A DNA stretch of 64,000 nucleotides from JAJDNS01 sp963578825. Lineage in GTDB: Bacteria > Acidobacteriota > Vicinamibacteria > Fen-336. Both the position numbers and the translations under genes were made by a program. Under the pieces are notes generated by a model that was not told the DNA's origin, did no database searches, and saw only the letters and a list, made by a program, of their open reading frames with translations. Positions 32,915 through 42,753 of the stretch are shown here, piece after piece; within the stretch, counting starts at the first letter, position 1, and every line of letters begins with the position of its first letter. The stretch lies in NCBI GenBank assembly GCA_963578825.1, contig CAUZDW010000001.1:124001-188000 (forward strand), read 5' to 3'.

Positions 32915-34208
32915 TCCGCTCGACTCCGCCCATGTAGGGGCGGAGCGCCTCGGGGATGACGACCGAGCCGTCCGCCTGCTGGTAGTTCTCGAGAAGCGCG
33001 ATGAGGGTGCGCCCCACCGCGAGGCCACTGCCGTTCAGCGTGTGGACGAATCGCGGCTTCCCCTTCCCGTCCGGCCGGTACCGCAAGTTCGCGCGGCGGG
33101 CCTGAAAGTCGGTGCAGTTCGAGCAGGACGAGATCTCCCGGAAGGCGCTCTGTCCGGGAAGCCAGACCTCGATGTCGTACGTCTTGGCGGCGGAGAACCC
33201 CATGTCGCCGGTGGAGAGAACCACGACCCGGTAGGCCAGACCCAGCCGCTTCAGGATCTCCTCGGCGTCACCGACCATCCCCTCCAGCTCCTCCATGGAG
33301 GTTTCGGGGGTCACGAGCTTCACCAGCTCGACCTTGTGGAACTGATGCTGGCGGATGAGGCCGCGCACGTCCTTCCCGTATGAGCCCGCCTCCGAACGAA
33401 AGCAGGGGGTGTAGGCGACGTATTTCCGAGGAAGAGAGTCTCCGTCGAGGATCTCGTCGCGGTGGAGGCAGGTGAGGGGAACCTCCGCCGTGGGGATGAG
33501 GTAGAGGTCGCGCTCGCCGGCCGCGGTCTTGAACAGGTCGTCCTCGAACTTCGGAAGCTGGCCGGTGCCGATCAGCGTCTCGGCAGTGACCAGGTAGGGG
33601 GGAAGAACCTCCCGATAGCCCCGGGAGCCATGGGCGTCGAGCATGAGCTGCGCGAGCGCCCGCTCCATTCGGGCCCCCTGATCCCACAGCACCGCGAAGC
33701 GCGCGCCCGACAACCTGGCCGCCCTTTCGAAGTCCAGGATTCCCAGCTCCGGCCCCAGGTCCCAGTGGGCCTTCGGCTCGAAGTCGAAGCTCGGCGGTTC
33801 CCCCACCTTTCGGACCTCGACGTTCGCGGAGGCATCCCGACCCACCGGAACGCTCTCGTCGGGGACGTTGGGCACCACGAGGAGGAAGTTCCGGATGCCC
33901 TCCTCCACCTCCTGGCGCCGCGCATCGCCCTGCTTGATGCGCTCGGCCACGCCCTTCATCTCCGCCTTGAGCTCGGAGGCATCTTCTTTCGCCTTCGCCC
34001 GTCGCGCGATCTCCTGACCAACCTTGCGCTGATCGTGGCGGAGCTGTTCAACTTCCTGGATGAGCGCCTTGCGCTCGCCGGCGAGGCTCCAGAGGTCCTC
34101 TTTGGCGAGCCCGGGCCAGGCCTGGATCTGCTCCAGGCTCTGCCCGCGGGACGCGAGCATGGCCAGGATCTGCTCGCGGTTTTCCACGACGGACTTCAGG
34201 TCGAGCAT
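32859..34208 (-). CDS. serS: Seryl-tRNA synthetase
   Basis: A 449-residue class II synthetase. The N-terminal antiparallel coiled coil that reads the long variable arm of tRNA-Ser is clear (about 30-105). Class II motifs follow: motif 2 in PCFRSEAGSYGKDVRGLIR and motif 3 in LNGSGLAVGRTLIALLEN. An upstream frame exists, but the ATG at 34208 (MLDLKSVVENRE) is the standard family start. The C-terminal 15 residues (PPGPSSRPAPSPGAAG) are an unusual low-complexity tail coded in the overlap with the convergent membrane gene. It is near two tRNA-Ser genes. Confidence 0.97.
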   Translation of the reverse strand: MLDLKSVVENREQILAMLASRGQSLEQIQAWPGLAKEDLWSLAGERKALIQEVEQLRHDQRKVGQEIARRAKAKEDASELKAEMKGVAERIKQGDARRQEVEEGIRNFLLVVPNVPDESVPVGRDASANVEVRKVGEPPSFDFEPKAHWDLGPELGILDFERAARLSGARFAVLWDQGARMERALAQLMLDAHGSRGYREVLPPYLVTAETLIGTGQLPKFEDDLFKTAAGERDLYLIPTAEVPLTCLHRDEILDGDSLPRKYVAYTPCFRSEAGSYGKDVRGLIRQHQFHKVELVKLVTPETSMEELEGMVGDAEEILKRLGLAYRVVVLSTGDMGFSAAKTYDIEVWLPGQSAFREISSCSNCTDFQARRANLRYRPDGKGKPRFVHTLNGSGLAVGRTLIALLENYQQADGSVVIPEALRPYMGGVERISPPGPSSRPAPSPGAAG

Positions 34209-34270
34209 GGCGGCGGCGAGCATAGCACGCGGCCCGAGCGACTCCCGGGCCGTGTGGTAGCATCCCGGCG

Positions 34271-35146
34271 ATGGTCAAGAAGGTCCGCAAAGCCATCTTC
34301 CCGGCGGCCGGCCTCGGCACGCGATTCCTCCCCGCCACGAAGGCCCAGCCCAAGGAGATGCTCGTCCTCGTCGACAAGCCGATCATCCAGTACGTGATCG
34401 AAGAAGCCGCCGCTTCCGGCCTCAAGAGCATCGTCATCGTGACCGGCAAGGGCAAGAACGCCATCGAGGATCACTTCGACGCCTCCCACGAGCTCGAGCG
34501 GATTCTCGAGCAGCGCGGCAAGCTGGATCTGCTCGAGCAGGTGCGCTCGCTCTCCAACATGATCAACATCTCCTACGTGCGCCAAGGCGAGCAGCTTGGC
34601 CTCGGCCACGCCGTTCTCATGGCCCGCGATCTGATGGGAGACGAGCCGTTCGCCGTCATGCTGGGGGATGACATCATCGACGGACCCGTTCCCTGCATGC
34701 GCCAGATGATCAACGTCTTCGAGAGCTACGGCGGGCCGGTCATAGCGGTCCAGCAGGTCCCTCGAAAGAACATCTCGGCCTACGGCGTGATCGACGGGAC
34801 GCCGGAAGGCGAGACGGGTCGGCTCTTTCGCATCAGCGACATGGTGGAGAAGCCCAGCGCCGAGGATGCGCCCAGCGACCTGGCGATCATCGGGCGCTAC
34901 ATCCTGACTCCCGACATCTTCGATGCGCTGGAGAAGACGCCCCGGGACGCGGGCGGTGAGATCCAGCTCACGAACGCGCTCCGGATGCTGAAGGAAGATC
35001 GCCCGCTCTACGGATATCAATTCGAGGGCGTGCGCCACGATGCGGGCAACAAGCTCGGCTTCCTTCGTGCCACCGTGGAGTTCGCGCTCAAGCGCGAGGA
35101 CCTGGGCGGTCCCTTCCGCGAGTACCTGAAGTCGCTGAATCTCTAG
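34271..35146 (+). CDS. galU: UTP-glucose-1-phosphate uridylyltransferase
   Basis: A 291-residue enzyme forming UDP-glucose from UTP and glucose-1-phosphate for envelope polysaccharides. The nucleotide-binding start KAIFPAAGLGTRFLPATKAQPKEM is present in typical parts (AAGLGTRFLPATK), with DKPIIQYVIEEA, MLGDDIID and the later EGVRHDAGNKLGF. The length is normal. The stop codon directly adjoins the stop of the FmdB gene on the other strand with no base between them. It is divergent from serS. Confidence 0.97.
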   Translation: MVKKVRKAIFPAAGLGTRFLPATKAQPKEMLVLVDKPIIQYVIEEAAASGLKSIVIVTGKGKNAIEDHFDASHELERILEQRGKLDLLEQVRSLSNMINISYVRQGEQLGLGHAVLMARDLMGDEPFAVMLGDDIIDGPVPCMRQMINVFESYGGPVIAVQQVPRKNISAYGVIDGTPEGETGRLFRISDMVEKPSAEDAPSDLAIIGRYILTPDIFDALEKTPRDAGGEIQLTNALRMLKEDRPLYGYQFEGVRHDAGNKLGFLRATVEFALKREDLGGPFREYLKSLNL

Positions 35147-35470
35147 CTACTTCGACGACGAGCCCTTTGATGATGACGACGACGGGGAGGAGGAGGACTC
35201 CTTCTTCGCCGGCTTGTCCTTCGAGGAGCCGCCGTCCTTCCCATCGCCCGTCTTCGCCTTCGGCTCCCCGGTGTCCTTCTCGCCGTCGGACCCCTTCTTG
35301 GCGTAGTCGGTGACGTACCAGCCGGTGCCCTTGAACTGGATCGCCGGGGCCGAGATGAGCTTCTCGACCGGCTTATCGCAGGTCGGGCACGCGGTGAGGA
35401 TGGGATCCGAGAACTTCTGCACCCGCTCAAACGTGCCGCAGCCAGGACACTCGTATTCGTAAAGGGGCAC
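35147..35470 (-). CDS. FmdB-family zinc ribbon protein
   Basis: A 107-residue protein with the FmdB start MPLYEYECPGCGTFERVQKF and a second cysteine pair, CPTC, forming a zinc ribbon. A long tail rich in Lys, Asp and a Ser run follows, with no fold expected. FmdB-type proteins are often proposed as small regulators. Its role here is unclear. The stop codon abuts galU. Confidence 0.9.
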   Translation of the reverse strand: MPLYEYECPGCGTFERVQKFSDPILTACPTCDKPVEKLISAPAIQFKGTGWYVTDYAKKGSDGEKDTGEPKAKTGDGKDGGSSKDKPAKKESSSSPSSSSSKGSSSK

Positions 35471-35602
35471 TCTATTCGACCTCCGGAACTCTCATTCTTG
35501 CATAATTATTGATCGACCCCCCACCCCTATCCCCTCCCCACGTAGGGGGCTCGGGGGACGCTCAGTCGAGCTTGCGAGACGAGCGTCGACCGAGTGTAGG
35601 TT

Positions 35603-35620
35603 GCGACGCGTGAGCGTCGC
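35603..35620. repeat. Perfect 7-bp hairpin with GTGA loop
   Basis: GCGACGC, GTGA, GCGTCGC. It lies between the FmdB gene and the polA terminator hairpin. GNRA-type loops on such stems are common in REP-like elements, but only one copy was seen. Confidence 0.5.
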
Positions 35621-35650
35621 CTCCAACAGACCGAATACCTGAGCAGTCCT

Positions 35651-35687
35651 GCACGCACACGTGCCCGAAGAGGGCACGTGTGCGTGC
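35651..35687 (-). terminator. Strong hairpin after polA
   Basis: A perfect 16-bp stem (GCACGCACACGTGCCC and its complement) with a 5-base loop, 20 bases beyond the polA stop. No T-run follows on the minus strand, so it is a strong structure but not a classic intrinsic terminator. Confidence 0.6.
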
Positions 35688-35706
35688 TCGCTTCCGCGCG
35701 TTTGCT

Positions 35707-38376
35707 CTAATGCACCTCCGCCCAGTTCTTGCCCAGGCGGGCGTCGACCACGAGGGGGACGACGAGCTCCAGGGCGCCCTCCATGACCCGGGTGACCAGG
35801 GCCTTCGCTGCGTCGGCCTCGGCCTCCGGGACCTCGAGGAGCAGCTCGTCGTGAATCTGGAGAATGAGCCGCGAGCTCATCTTGCGCTCGTGGAGCTCTC
35901 GCCAGAGATCGAGCATGGCTCTCTTGATGAGGTCGGCGGCGGAGCCCTGGACAGGGGTATTCATCGCCTGGCGCTCCGCCTCCATCCTTACGGGACGGCT
36001 CTTCGCATGGAGGTCGGGGAGGCGCCTGAGCCGGCCGAGGAGGGTCCGGACCGTCCCCGTCTCCCGGGCTCGCTCGATGGTCTCGTCGATGAACGACCTC
36101 ACTCTCGGATATCGGGCGAAGTACGCCTCGATGAACGAATCGGCCTCCTTGCGTGACACGCCCAGGTCCTTGGCCAGCGTGAAGCCCGTCTTCCCGTAGA
36201 GCAGCGCGTAGTTGACCATCTTGGCGATCCGGCGCTGCGCGTCGGGTGGAATGGGGGACAGGGGGCCGAAGACCTCGCTGGCGGTGCGGTCGTGAACGTC
36301 CTCGCCCCGTCGAAACGTGTCGATGAGGGTCTCGTCCCGGCTCAGGTGAGCGAGGATCCGGAGCTCGATCTGGCTGTAGTCCGCGGAGAGCAAAACACGG
36401 CCGGGCTCGGCCACGAAGGCCTCACGGATGCGCCGGCCCTCCGCGGTCCGGATGGGGATGTTCTGGAGGTTCGGGTCCGCCGAGGAGAGGCGTCCGGTGG
36501 CGGCCACCGTCTGGTTCATGGTGGCGTGGATGCGGCCGGTCTCGGGATTGATCAGCTCGGGCAGAGCGTCCACATAGGTCGACTTCAGCTTCTGGATCGA
36601 CCGGTAGTCGAGAATCTTCCGGGGCAGCTCGTGGACGAGGGCGAGCTCCTCGAGGACGTCTTCGGCCGTGGAGGCGGCCCGTGTCTTGGCCGTCTTCTTC
36701 CCGCTCTTCATCCCGAGCCGCTCGAAGAGCACCTCCCTCAGCTGTGCCGGGGAGTTGATGTTGAACTCCCCCTTGGCGAGCCGGTGGATGTCCTTCGTCA
36801 GAGCCTGAAGCCGGACCTCCATCTCTCCGCTCATGGAGACGAGGAGCTCCCGGTCCACCTTCACGCCCACACGCTCCATGTCGGCGAGCACTTCGACCAG
36901 GGGCATCTCGACGGATTCGAAGACAGGGATGAGCTCCTCTTCCTCGAGGCGAAGGGTCATGGGCTCGTCCAGCCGCAGGACGACCCCTGCATCGCCTCCC
37001 GCGGCGCGGGCGGTGGGGTCGGCGGCGGCATCTTCGGCGGCGATCCCGCCGGTGCCCGGACTCCGCCGCTCCTCCAGCAGCTCGAAGGCCAGATCCTCGA
37101 GGGCATAGCCCCGGCGACCGGGCGCGAGGAGGTACGAGGCGAGGAGGGCGTCGAAGTCGAGGCCAGCGAGAGGGACGTCCAGGCGACCGAGGACCACGTG
37201 GTCCCGCTTGGAGTGGGCGGAGAGCTTGCGCACCTTCGGGTTCCCGAGGAGGGGCCCGAGGAGGGCGAGAGCCTCCTCGGCCGGCAGCGCCTCGGGAGCA
37301 TCGAGTCCCGAGTGGGCCAGGGGAACGTAGACGGAGTGACCGGGGCGCCAGGCCAGGGCGATCCCGAGCACCCGTGCGCGCATGGCTCTCGGGCTCGTGA
37401 CCGCCACCGTGAGAGCCACGCGCCCGGCCGCGCTGGCCTCACCCGCCGCGGCCTGGATCTCCCCCACTCCGGTGAGGATCTCGTGCTCCTCGGCCGTTGC
37501 AGCCACGTCGGGGACGTACTCTCGGGCCAGGAGCTGAAACTCCAGCTCCTTGAAGAGGGCGTGGGCTCTCGGTCGGTCCACCTCGTGTCGCTTCAGTGCC
37601 TCGAGGTCCAGCTCGACGGGGGCGTCGGTCCGGAGCGTCACGAGCTGCTTTGAAAGAAGCGCCAGGTCGGCGTGGTTCTGGAGCCCCTCCCGGTAGGCCT
37701 TGCGCTTGACCTCGCCGGCGTGCTCGAGGACCGCCTCGACCGGGCCGTAGGTGCGCACCAGGTCCCGGGCCCCCTTGTCGCCGATGCCCGGCACACCGGG
37801 AACGTTGTCGACCGAGTCTCCGACCAGGGCGAGAACGTCCACGATCCTCTCGGGAGGCACTCCCCACTTGGCCTCGACGGCACTTCGGTCCAGGCGGGTC
37901 GCGCCCATCTCTTCGCGACCGGGATTCAGGACCTCCACGTCGTCGCTCACGAGCTGGAGCAGGTCCTTGTCCGCGGAGACGACGACGACCGCGAGCCCCT
38001 TCTCCACGGCCAGTCGCGCCAGCGTGGCGATCGTGTCGTCCGCCTCGAACCCGGGCACCTCGCTCACCGGGAGACGGAACGCCTCGCACACCCGTCGCAC
38101 CCAGGGAATCTGCACGGCCAGCTCGTCGTCCATCTTCGGGCGATTCGCCTTGTACTCCGCGTACTGCTCGTGTCGGAAGGTCGGCCCGGGGGCGTCGAAC
38201 AGGATGCCCACGTACTCGGGCTTCTCGTCCTCGAGGAGCTTCCGAAGCATGGTGGTGAAGCCGTAGGTGGCGTTGGTGGGCAGGCCCCGGCTCGTGGCCA
38301 GGCCGCGAATCGCGTGGTAGGCACGGTGGAACTGACCGCTGCCGTCCACCAGGTAGAGACTCTTCTTGCGGGACAT
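35707..38376 (-). CDS. polA: DNA polymerase I, proofreading site apparently lost
   Basis: An 889-residue enzyme for Okazaki-fragment processing and repair. The N-terminal 5'-3' exonuclease is intact (VDGSGQFHRAYHAI, FEADDTIATLA, SADKDLLQLV, GDSVDNVPGVPGIG). The polymerase domain has SADYSQIELRILAHLS, the KMVNYALLYGKTGF helix and the final QIHDELLLEV. In the middle, the 3'-5' exonuclease should begin with a D-x-E motif, but VALTVAVTSPRAM stands there, so proofreading is likely inactive, as in several bacterial Pol I proteins. It ends before the strong hairpin at 35651. Confidence 0.96.
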   Translation of the reverse strand: MSRKKSLYLVDGSGQFHRAYHAIRGLATSRGLPTNATYGFTTMLRKLLEDEKPEYVGILFDAPGPTFRHEQYAEYKANRPKMDDELAVQIPWVRRVCEAFRLPVSEVPGFEADDTIATLARLAVEKGLAVVVVSADKDLLQLVSDDVEVLNPGREEMGATRLDRSAVEAKWGVPPERIVDVLALVGDSVDNVPGVPGIGDKGARDLVRTYGPVEAVLEHAGEVKRKAYREGLQNHADLALLSKQLVTLRTDAPVELDLEALKRHEVDRPRAHALFKELEFQLLAREYVPDVAATAEEHEILTGVGEIQAAAGEASAAGRVALTVAVTSPRAMRARVLGIALAWRPGHSVYVPLAHSGLDAPEALPAEEALALLGPLLGNPKVRKLSAHSKRDHVVLGRLDVPLAGLDFDALLASYLLAPGRRGYALEDLAFELLEERRSPGTGGIAAEDAAADPTARAAGGDAGVVLRLDEPMTLRLEEEELIPVFESVEMPLVEVLADMERVGVKVDRELLVSMSGEMEVRLQALTKDIHRLAKGEFNINSPAQLREVLFERLGMKSGKKTAKTRAASTAEDVLEELALVHELPRKILDYRSIQKLKSTYVDALPELINPETGRIHATMNQTVAATGRLSSADPNLQNIPIRTAEGRRIREAFVAEPGRVLLSADYSQIELRILAHLSRDETLIDTFRRGEDVHDRTASEVFGPLSPIPPDAQRRIAKMVNYALLYGKTGFTLAKDLGVSRKEADSFIEAYFARYPRVRSFIDETIERARETGTVRTLLGRLRRLPDLHAKSRPVRMEAERQAMNTPVQGSAADLIKRAMLDLWRELHERKMSSRLILQIHDELLLEVPEAEADAAKALVTRVMEGALELVVPLVVDARLGKNWAEVH

Positions 38377-38487
38377 TGCCGGATTCTACTCTGCGCTCGA
38401 GGGTCTGCTTGTCCCGGTCCGACCTCTCATGATGACCGGTGGGTCTGGGTGTCCTTATTGTCGGATCGGGGCTAGAATCCGCCGGCA

Positions 38488-39204
38488 ATGGTCTCCCGGC
38501 TTGCGGCCGTGCCTTTGCTCCTCCTGTCCCTCGGCGGCTGCCTCACCTACGAGTACGAGCACGAGTTTTGGCTCGACGTGGACGGCTCGGGCACGGTGAA
38601 CGTGACCGGACGGCCCGCACTGTGGACGGCCATGAAGGGCCTGGGCCGCCCCGAGGACCCGGACGGCACCGCCACGGAGGAGACGGTGCGGGAGCTGTTC
38701 GAACGCTCGGGCCTCGAGGTCGAGCGTGTCACCCTGACGCGACGGGGCGGCCAGCCCTATCTCTTTGTCTCGGCGACGTTCGCCGACGTGAACCGGCTCT
38801 CGTACACCCCTGCCTTTCCCGATCTCCGCGTGGTGCTGGAGAACGAGGAGGGGCGGCTGCGCCTCGACGGGAGCTGGCAACGCCCCCTCGACGCCCCGGA
38901 CATCGGGGAGAGGGGCCGGGAAGGGCTGATGGCAGTGCGCTTTCATCTTCCCAGCAAGATCTACAGCCACAGGAACGCCAGCGACGGCGTGGAACGAGGG
39001 AACATCCTGGGATGGCACCAGGATGTGAGCGCAGCCCTGGACGGTCGTCGGCTCGAGCTCGGCGCGGTCATGGGCCGGCGCAGCATCCTCTTCTCGACGG
39101 TGGTGCTGTTTGGCGGGGCGGTGGTGGTGGCCGTCCTTCTCCTCACCCTGGCCCTCTGGGCCACCATGCGACGGGGACGCCGCGACCTGGAGGAGGCGGA
39201 GTGA
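38488..39204 (+). CDS. Lipoprotein with a C-terminal membrane helix
   Basis: A 238-residue protein with a lipobox (LLLLSLGGC) after a short hydrophobic start. The middle is a beta-rich domain (YEYEHEFWLDVDGSGTVNVTG). A C-terminal membrane helix (about 200-225) ends in basic RRGRRD. Both ends would be membrane-linked. I do not recognise the family. It lies 79 bases before pepA and may be co-transcribed with it. Confidence 0.7.
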   Translation: MVSRLAAVPLLLLSLGGCLTYEYEHEFWLDVDGSGTVNVTGRPALWTAMKGLGRPEDPDGTATEETVRELFERSGLEVERVTLTRRGGQPYLFVSATFADVNRLSYTPAFPDLRVVLENEEGRLRLDGSWQRPLDAPDIGERGREGLMAVRFHLPSKIYSHRNASDGVERGNILGWHQDVSAALDGRRLELGAVMGRRSILFSTVVLFGGAVVVAVLLLTLALWATMRRGRRDLEEAE

Positions 39205-39283
39205 GCCCGGGCCCGCGACGCCGCTCGGCGTATAATCGTCCTTCGCAGGCTGCCCTTTCCAGCTCTCCGACACCCGAGGTCCC

Positions 39284-40771
39284 ATGAACGTCACTCTCTC
39301 CGTCACCCCTCTCTCCAAGGCCCCTGTCGATCTCCTGGCGGTCATCCTCGACGAGGACAAGACGTTGCACGAGATCGACGACCCCGCCGTCAACGCCCAC
39401 GTCCAGCGTGCCGCCGCCGGCTTCCGGGACAAGACCCTCAAGCGGGAGTACTTCGCCACCCTCGAGGAGGGGGCGAGCGCGAGGTCTCTGGTCGTCTACT
39501 GGAGCCCGCAGCTCAAGAGCTGGAATCTCTGGGAGAACGTCAAGACCCTGACCGCGCGGGCACTTCGCGTGGCCCGCGACTACAGCCTGCCGAGAGTGGG
39601 AGTCCTCGTCAACAGCAAGGATGCGGCTCCGTTCGTGGGCAAGGTGGTGGAGGGCGCGCTTCTCGGCAGCTACACGTTCGACCGCTACCGCCAGGAGAAG
39701 GACGACTTCTTCCGCAAGAAGGCCTCGCTCACCCTCTTCGTGCACAAGGATCACGAGGCGGACGCCGAGGCCCGCAAGTCCCGCTACCTCTGGGTCTCGG
39801 AGAACGTGAACCGGGCTCGCGACTTCATCAACGAGCCGGGAGCCGCGGTGACGCCGGAGGTCCTGGCGAAAGAGGCCGCCGACATCGCGGGCGAGGTCGA
39901 CCTGGAGGTGGAGATCCTGGATCCGACGGCTCTCGAGGCGAGGGGCTACCAGGGCATCGTGCGGGTGGGAGCGGGCAGCCAGCATCCCGGCCGGATGATC
40001 GTCCTGCGCCTCGTTCCGCGGAAGCCCTCGAAGGAGACCGTGGCGATCGTCGGCAAGGGGGTCACCTTCGACACCGGAGGGATCAGCCTGAAGCCCGGCA
40101 ACATGATGTGGGAGATGAAGGGCGACATGGCAGGAGCGGCAGCGACGCTGTTCGCCATGCGCGCCCTGGGCAAGCTCCGGCCCCAGCTCAAGGTGGTGGG
40201 GATTCTCTGCTGCGCCGAGAACATGCCCGACGGCAAGGCCCAGCGGCCGGGCGACATCTTCGTGGCGAAGAACGGCAAGTCCATCATGGTCGACAACACG
40301 GACGCCGAGGGTCGGCTGGTCCTTTCCGACGGGCTCTTTCGCGCCGGTGAGGAGGGCGCCACACACATCCTCGACATCGCCACCCTCACCGGGGCCGTGC
40401 TGAAGGCGCTGGGACCCAGCGTCGCCGGAATCATGGGGAACGACGAGGAGCTGATTCGGAGAGTGATCCTCTCCGGCGCGAACCACGGAGAGGCGTTCTG
40501 GGAGCTGCCCCTCGTGGAGGAGTACAAGGACAGCCTCAAGACGCCCTTCGCCGACGTGAACAACATCGCCGCGGGAGGACTGGCCGGAGCGATCACCGCC
40601 GGGCTCTTCCTCCGCGAGTTCGTCCCCGAGAAGACCTCCTGGGCGCACCTCGACATCGCGGGACCCATGTTCCGGGACAAGGACTGGAAGTACTACGAGA
40701 CCGGCGCCATCGGCTTCGGCGTGAAGACGCTGGTCGACTTCTGCGAACGCTTCCGCGAACCCCTCGCCTGA
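39284..40771 (+). CDS. pepA: Leucyl aminopeptidase, M17 family
   Basis: A 495-residue cytosolic aminopeptidase with two metal ions. The metal-binding and catalytic segments are intact: GKGVTFDTGGISLKPG, MKGDMAGAAATLFAM, NTDAEGRLVLSDGLF and DIATLTGAVLKALG. The N-terminal macro-like domain is of normal size. The gene stands alone with a short gap to the convergent efflux operon. In some bacteria PepA also binds DNA in plasmid resolution; nothing here suggests that. Confidence 0.96.
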   Translation: MNVTLSVTPLSKAPVDLLAVILDEDKTLHEIDDPAVNAHVQRAAAGFRDKTLKREYFATLEEGASARSLVVYWSPQLKSWNLWENVKTLTARALRVARDYSLPRVGVLVNSKDAAPFVGKVVEGALLGSYTFDRYRQEKDDFFRKKASLTLFVHKDHEADAEARKSRYLWVSENVNRARDFINEPGAAVTPEVLAKEAADIAGEVDLEVEILDPTALEARGYQGIVRVGAGSQHPGRMIVLRLVPRKPSKETVAIVGKGVTFDTGGISLKPGNMMWEMKGDMAGAAATLFAMRALGKLRPQLKVVGILCCAENMPDGKAQRPGDIFVAKNGKSIMVDNTDAEGRLVLSDGLFRAGEEGATHILDIATLTGAVLKALGPSVAGIMGNDEELIRRVILSGANHGEAFWELPLVEEYKDSLKTPFADVNNIAAGGLAGAITAGLFLREFVPEKTSWAHLDIAGPMFRDKDWKYYETGAIGFGVKTLVDFCERFREPLA

Positions 40772-40781
40772 TCGAGGACAG

Positions 40782-41987
40782 TCACTCCCTCCTCAGCGCC
40801 GTCATGGGCTCGAGGCGCGACGCGTGCCAGGCCGGGTAGAAGCCGAAGCCGACCCCCACGAGAAGGGCCACCACAAGAGCGGCCACCAGCATCAGGGGGT
40901 GCGTGGCGGTCGGCCAGCCGGCGAAGCCCTGGATGAGCAGCGAGCCTCCGAGCCCCAGGACGCTCCCCAGGACGCCGCCGGTGAGCGTCAGGAGCGTGCT
41001 CTCGACGAGGAACTGCACGGCCACGTCACGCCGGCGTGCACCGAGGGCTCGGCGGAGTCCCACCTCTCGGGTCCGCTCGGCGACGCTGGCGAGCATGATG
41101 TTCATGATCCCGATCCCGCCGACGAGGAGCCCGATGGCGGCCACCGCGCCGGTGACCACGTTGAAGACTCGCTGCGCGCGCTGGCGTTGGCGCAGGATCT
41201 CGCGAGGGACCACGATCTCCAAACGAGCCTCCCCCGTCGTCCGGCGGAGAAGGGCCTGGGCCACGGCCGCCGCGGGGACCACCGCCTCGGGGGTTTCCAC
41301 CCGGAACACGATCTCGTCGACACCGTCCGGGCGGGTGTCGAAACCATGGTCCAGGGCGGGCAGAGGCACGATGACCGAGCGGTTCAGGTCCCGTGAGCGG
41401 ACGACGGCGCTTTGCCCCCGGGGGGACGAGCGACCCTCGAGGATTCCGATGACGTGGAACCACTCGCCGCCGATCCGCACGGTCTGGCCCAACGGGTTCC
41501 CGAGGGGGAACAGCCGCGCCGCGACCGACGCCCCGAGGACGGCGACTCGCTTGCGGTCGGACACGTCGAGGTCGGCGAGGAACCGGCCGCGGGCGAGGTC
41601 GAGCCGCGCCGCTTCACGGTAGGCGGGCGTGACCCCGACTGCGGTCACCGCCGCCGACCGGCTGCCGGCCTCGGCGGACAGCTCGGCGACGCGCACCGGG
41701 GCGACGGCGAGCACGCCGGGAACCACGTCTCGAATCGAGTCGGCGTCTGCGGCCCGCAGCCCGCCGGCACTCTCCTGGTCGTCGGCGGGGCTCGTGCGTA
41801 CCGTCACGGTGTCGATCCCGAGCGCCTCGATCTGAGCCAGCGTCTGCCGCCGCGCCCCTTCCCCGACCGAAGACATCGCCACGACCGCGGCCACGCCGAA
41901 GACGACACCCAGGATGGAGAGCCCCGAGCGCAGCTTGTGCAGCATGAGGCTGCGCAGGCCAAGGCGAACCAGGACGAGACCCGGCAT
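40782..41987 (-). CDS. MacB-like ABC transporter permease
   Basis: A 401-residue inner-membrane protein with the MacB/FtsX layout: one N-terminal helix (LRSGLSILGVVFGVAAVVAM), a large periplasmic domain and three C-terminal helices with the typical ERTREVGLRRALGARRRDV loop. It would work with the ATPase, adaptor and outer-membrane genes upstream as a tripartite efflux system. I take the ATG at 41987, directly after a GTG in frame. It is the last gene of the operon. Confidence 0.93.
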   Translation of the reverse strand: MPGLVLVRLGLRSLMLHKLRSGLSILGVVFGVAAVVAMSSVGEGARRQTLAQIEALGIDTVTVRTSPADDQESAGGLRAADADSIRDVVPGVLAVAPVRVAELSAEAGSRSAAVTAVGVTPAYREAARLDLARGRFLADLDVSDRKRVAVLGASVAARLFPLGNPLGQTVRIGGEWFHVIGILEGRSSPRGQSAVVRSRDLNRSVIVPLPALDHGFDTRPDGVDEIVFRVETPEAVVPAAAVAQALLRRTTGEARLEIVVPREILRQRQRAQRVFNVVTGAVAAIGLLVGGIGIMNIMLASVAERTREVGLRRALGARRRDVAVQFLVESTLLTLTGGVLGSVLGLGGSLLIQGFAGWPTATHPLMLVAALVVALLVGVGFGFYPAWHASRLEPMTALRRE

Positions 41988-42039
41988 CACGATCTCACAC
42001 AGCCCGGGGAGTGACCGCGGTCCCCGCCCCGGTTCGTCC

Positions 42040-42733
<694 letters not shown>

Positions 42734-42753
<20 letters not shown>

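Noticed and set aside
35571..35690. CRISPR-like repeats near the hairpins
   Set aside because: Only single hairpins occur; there are no regularly spaced direct repeats here or elsewhere in the window.
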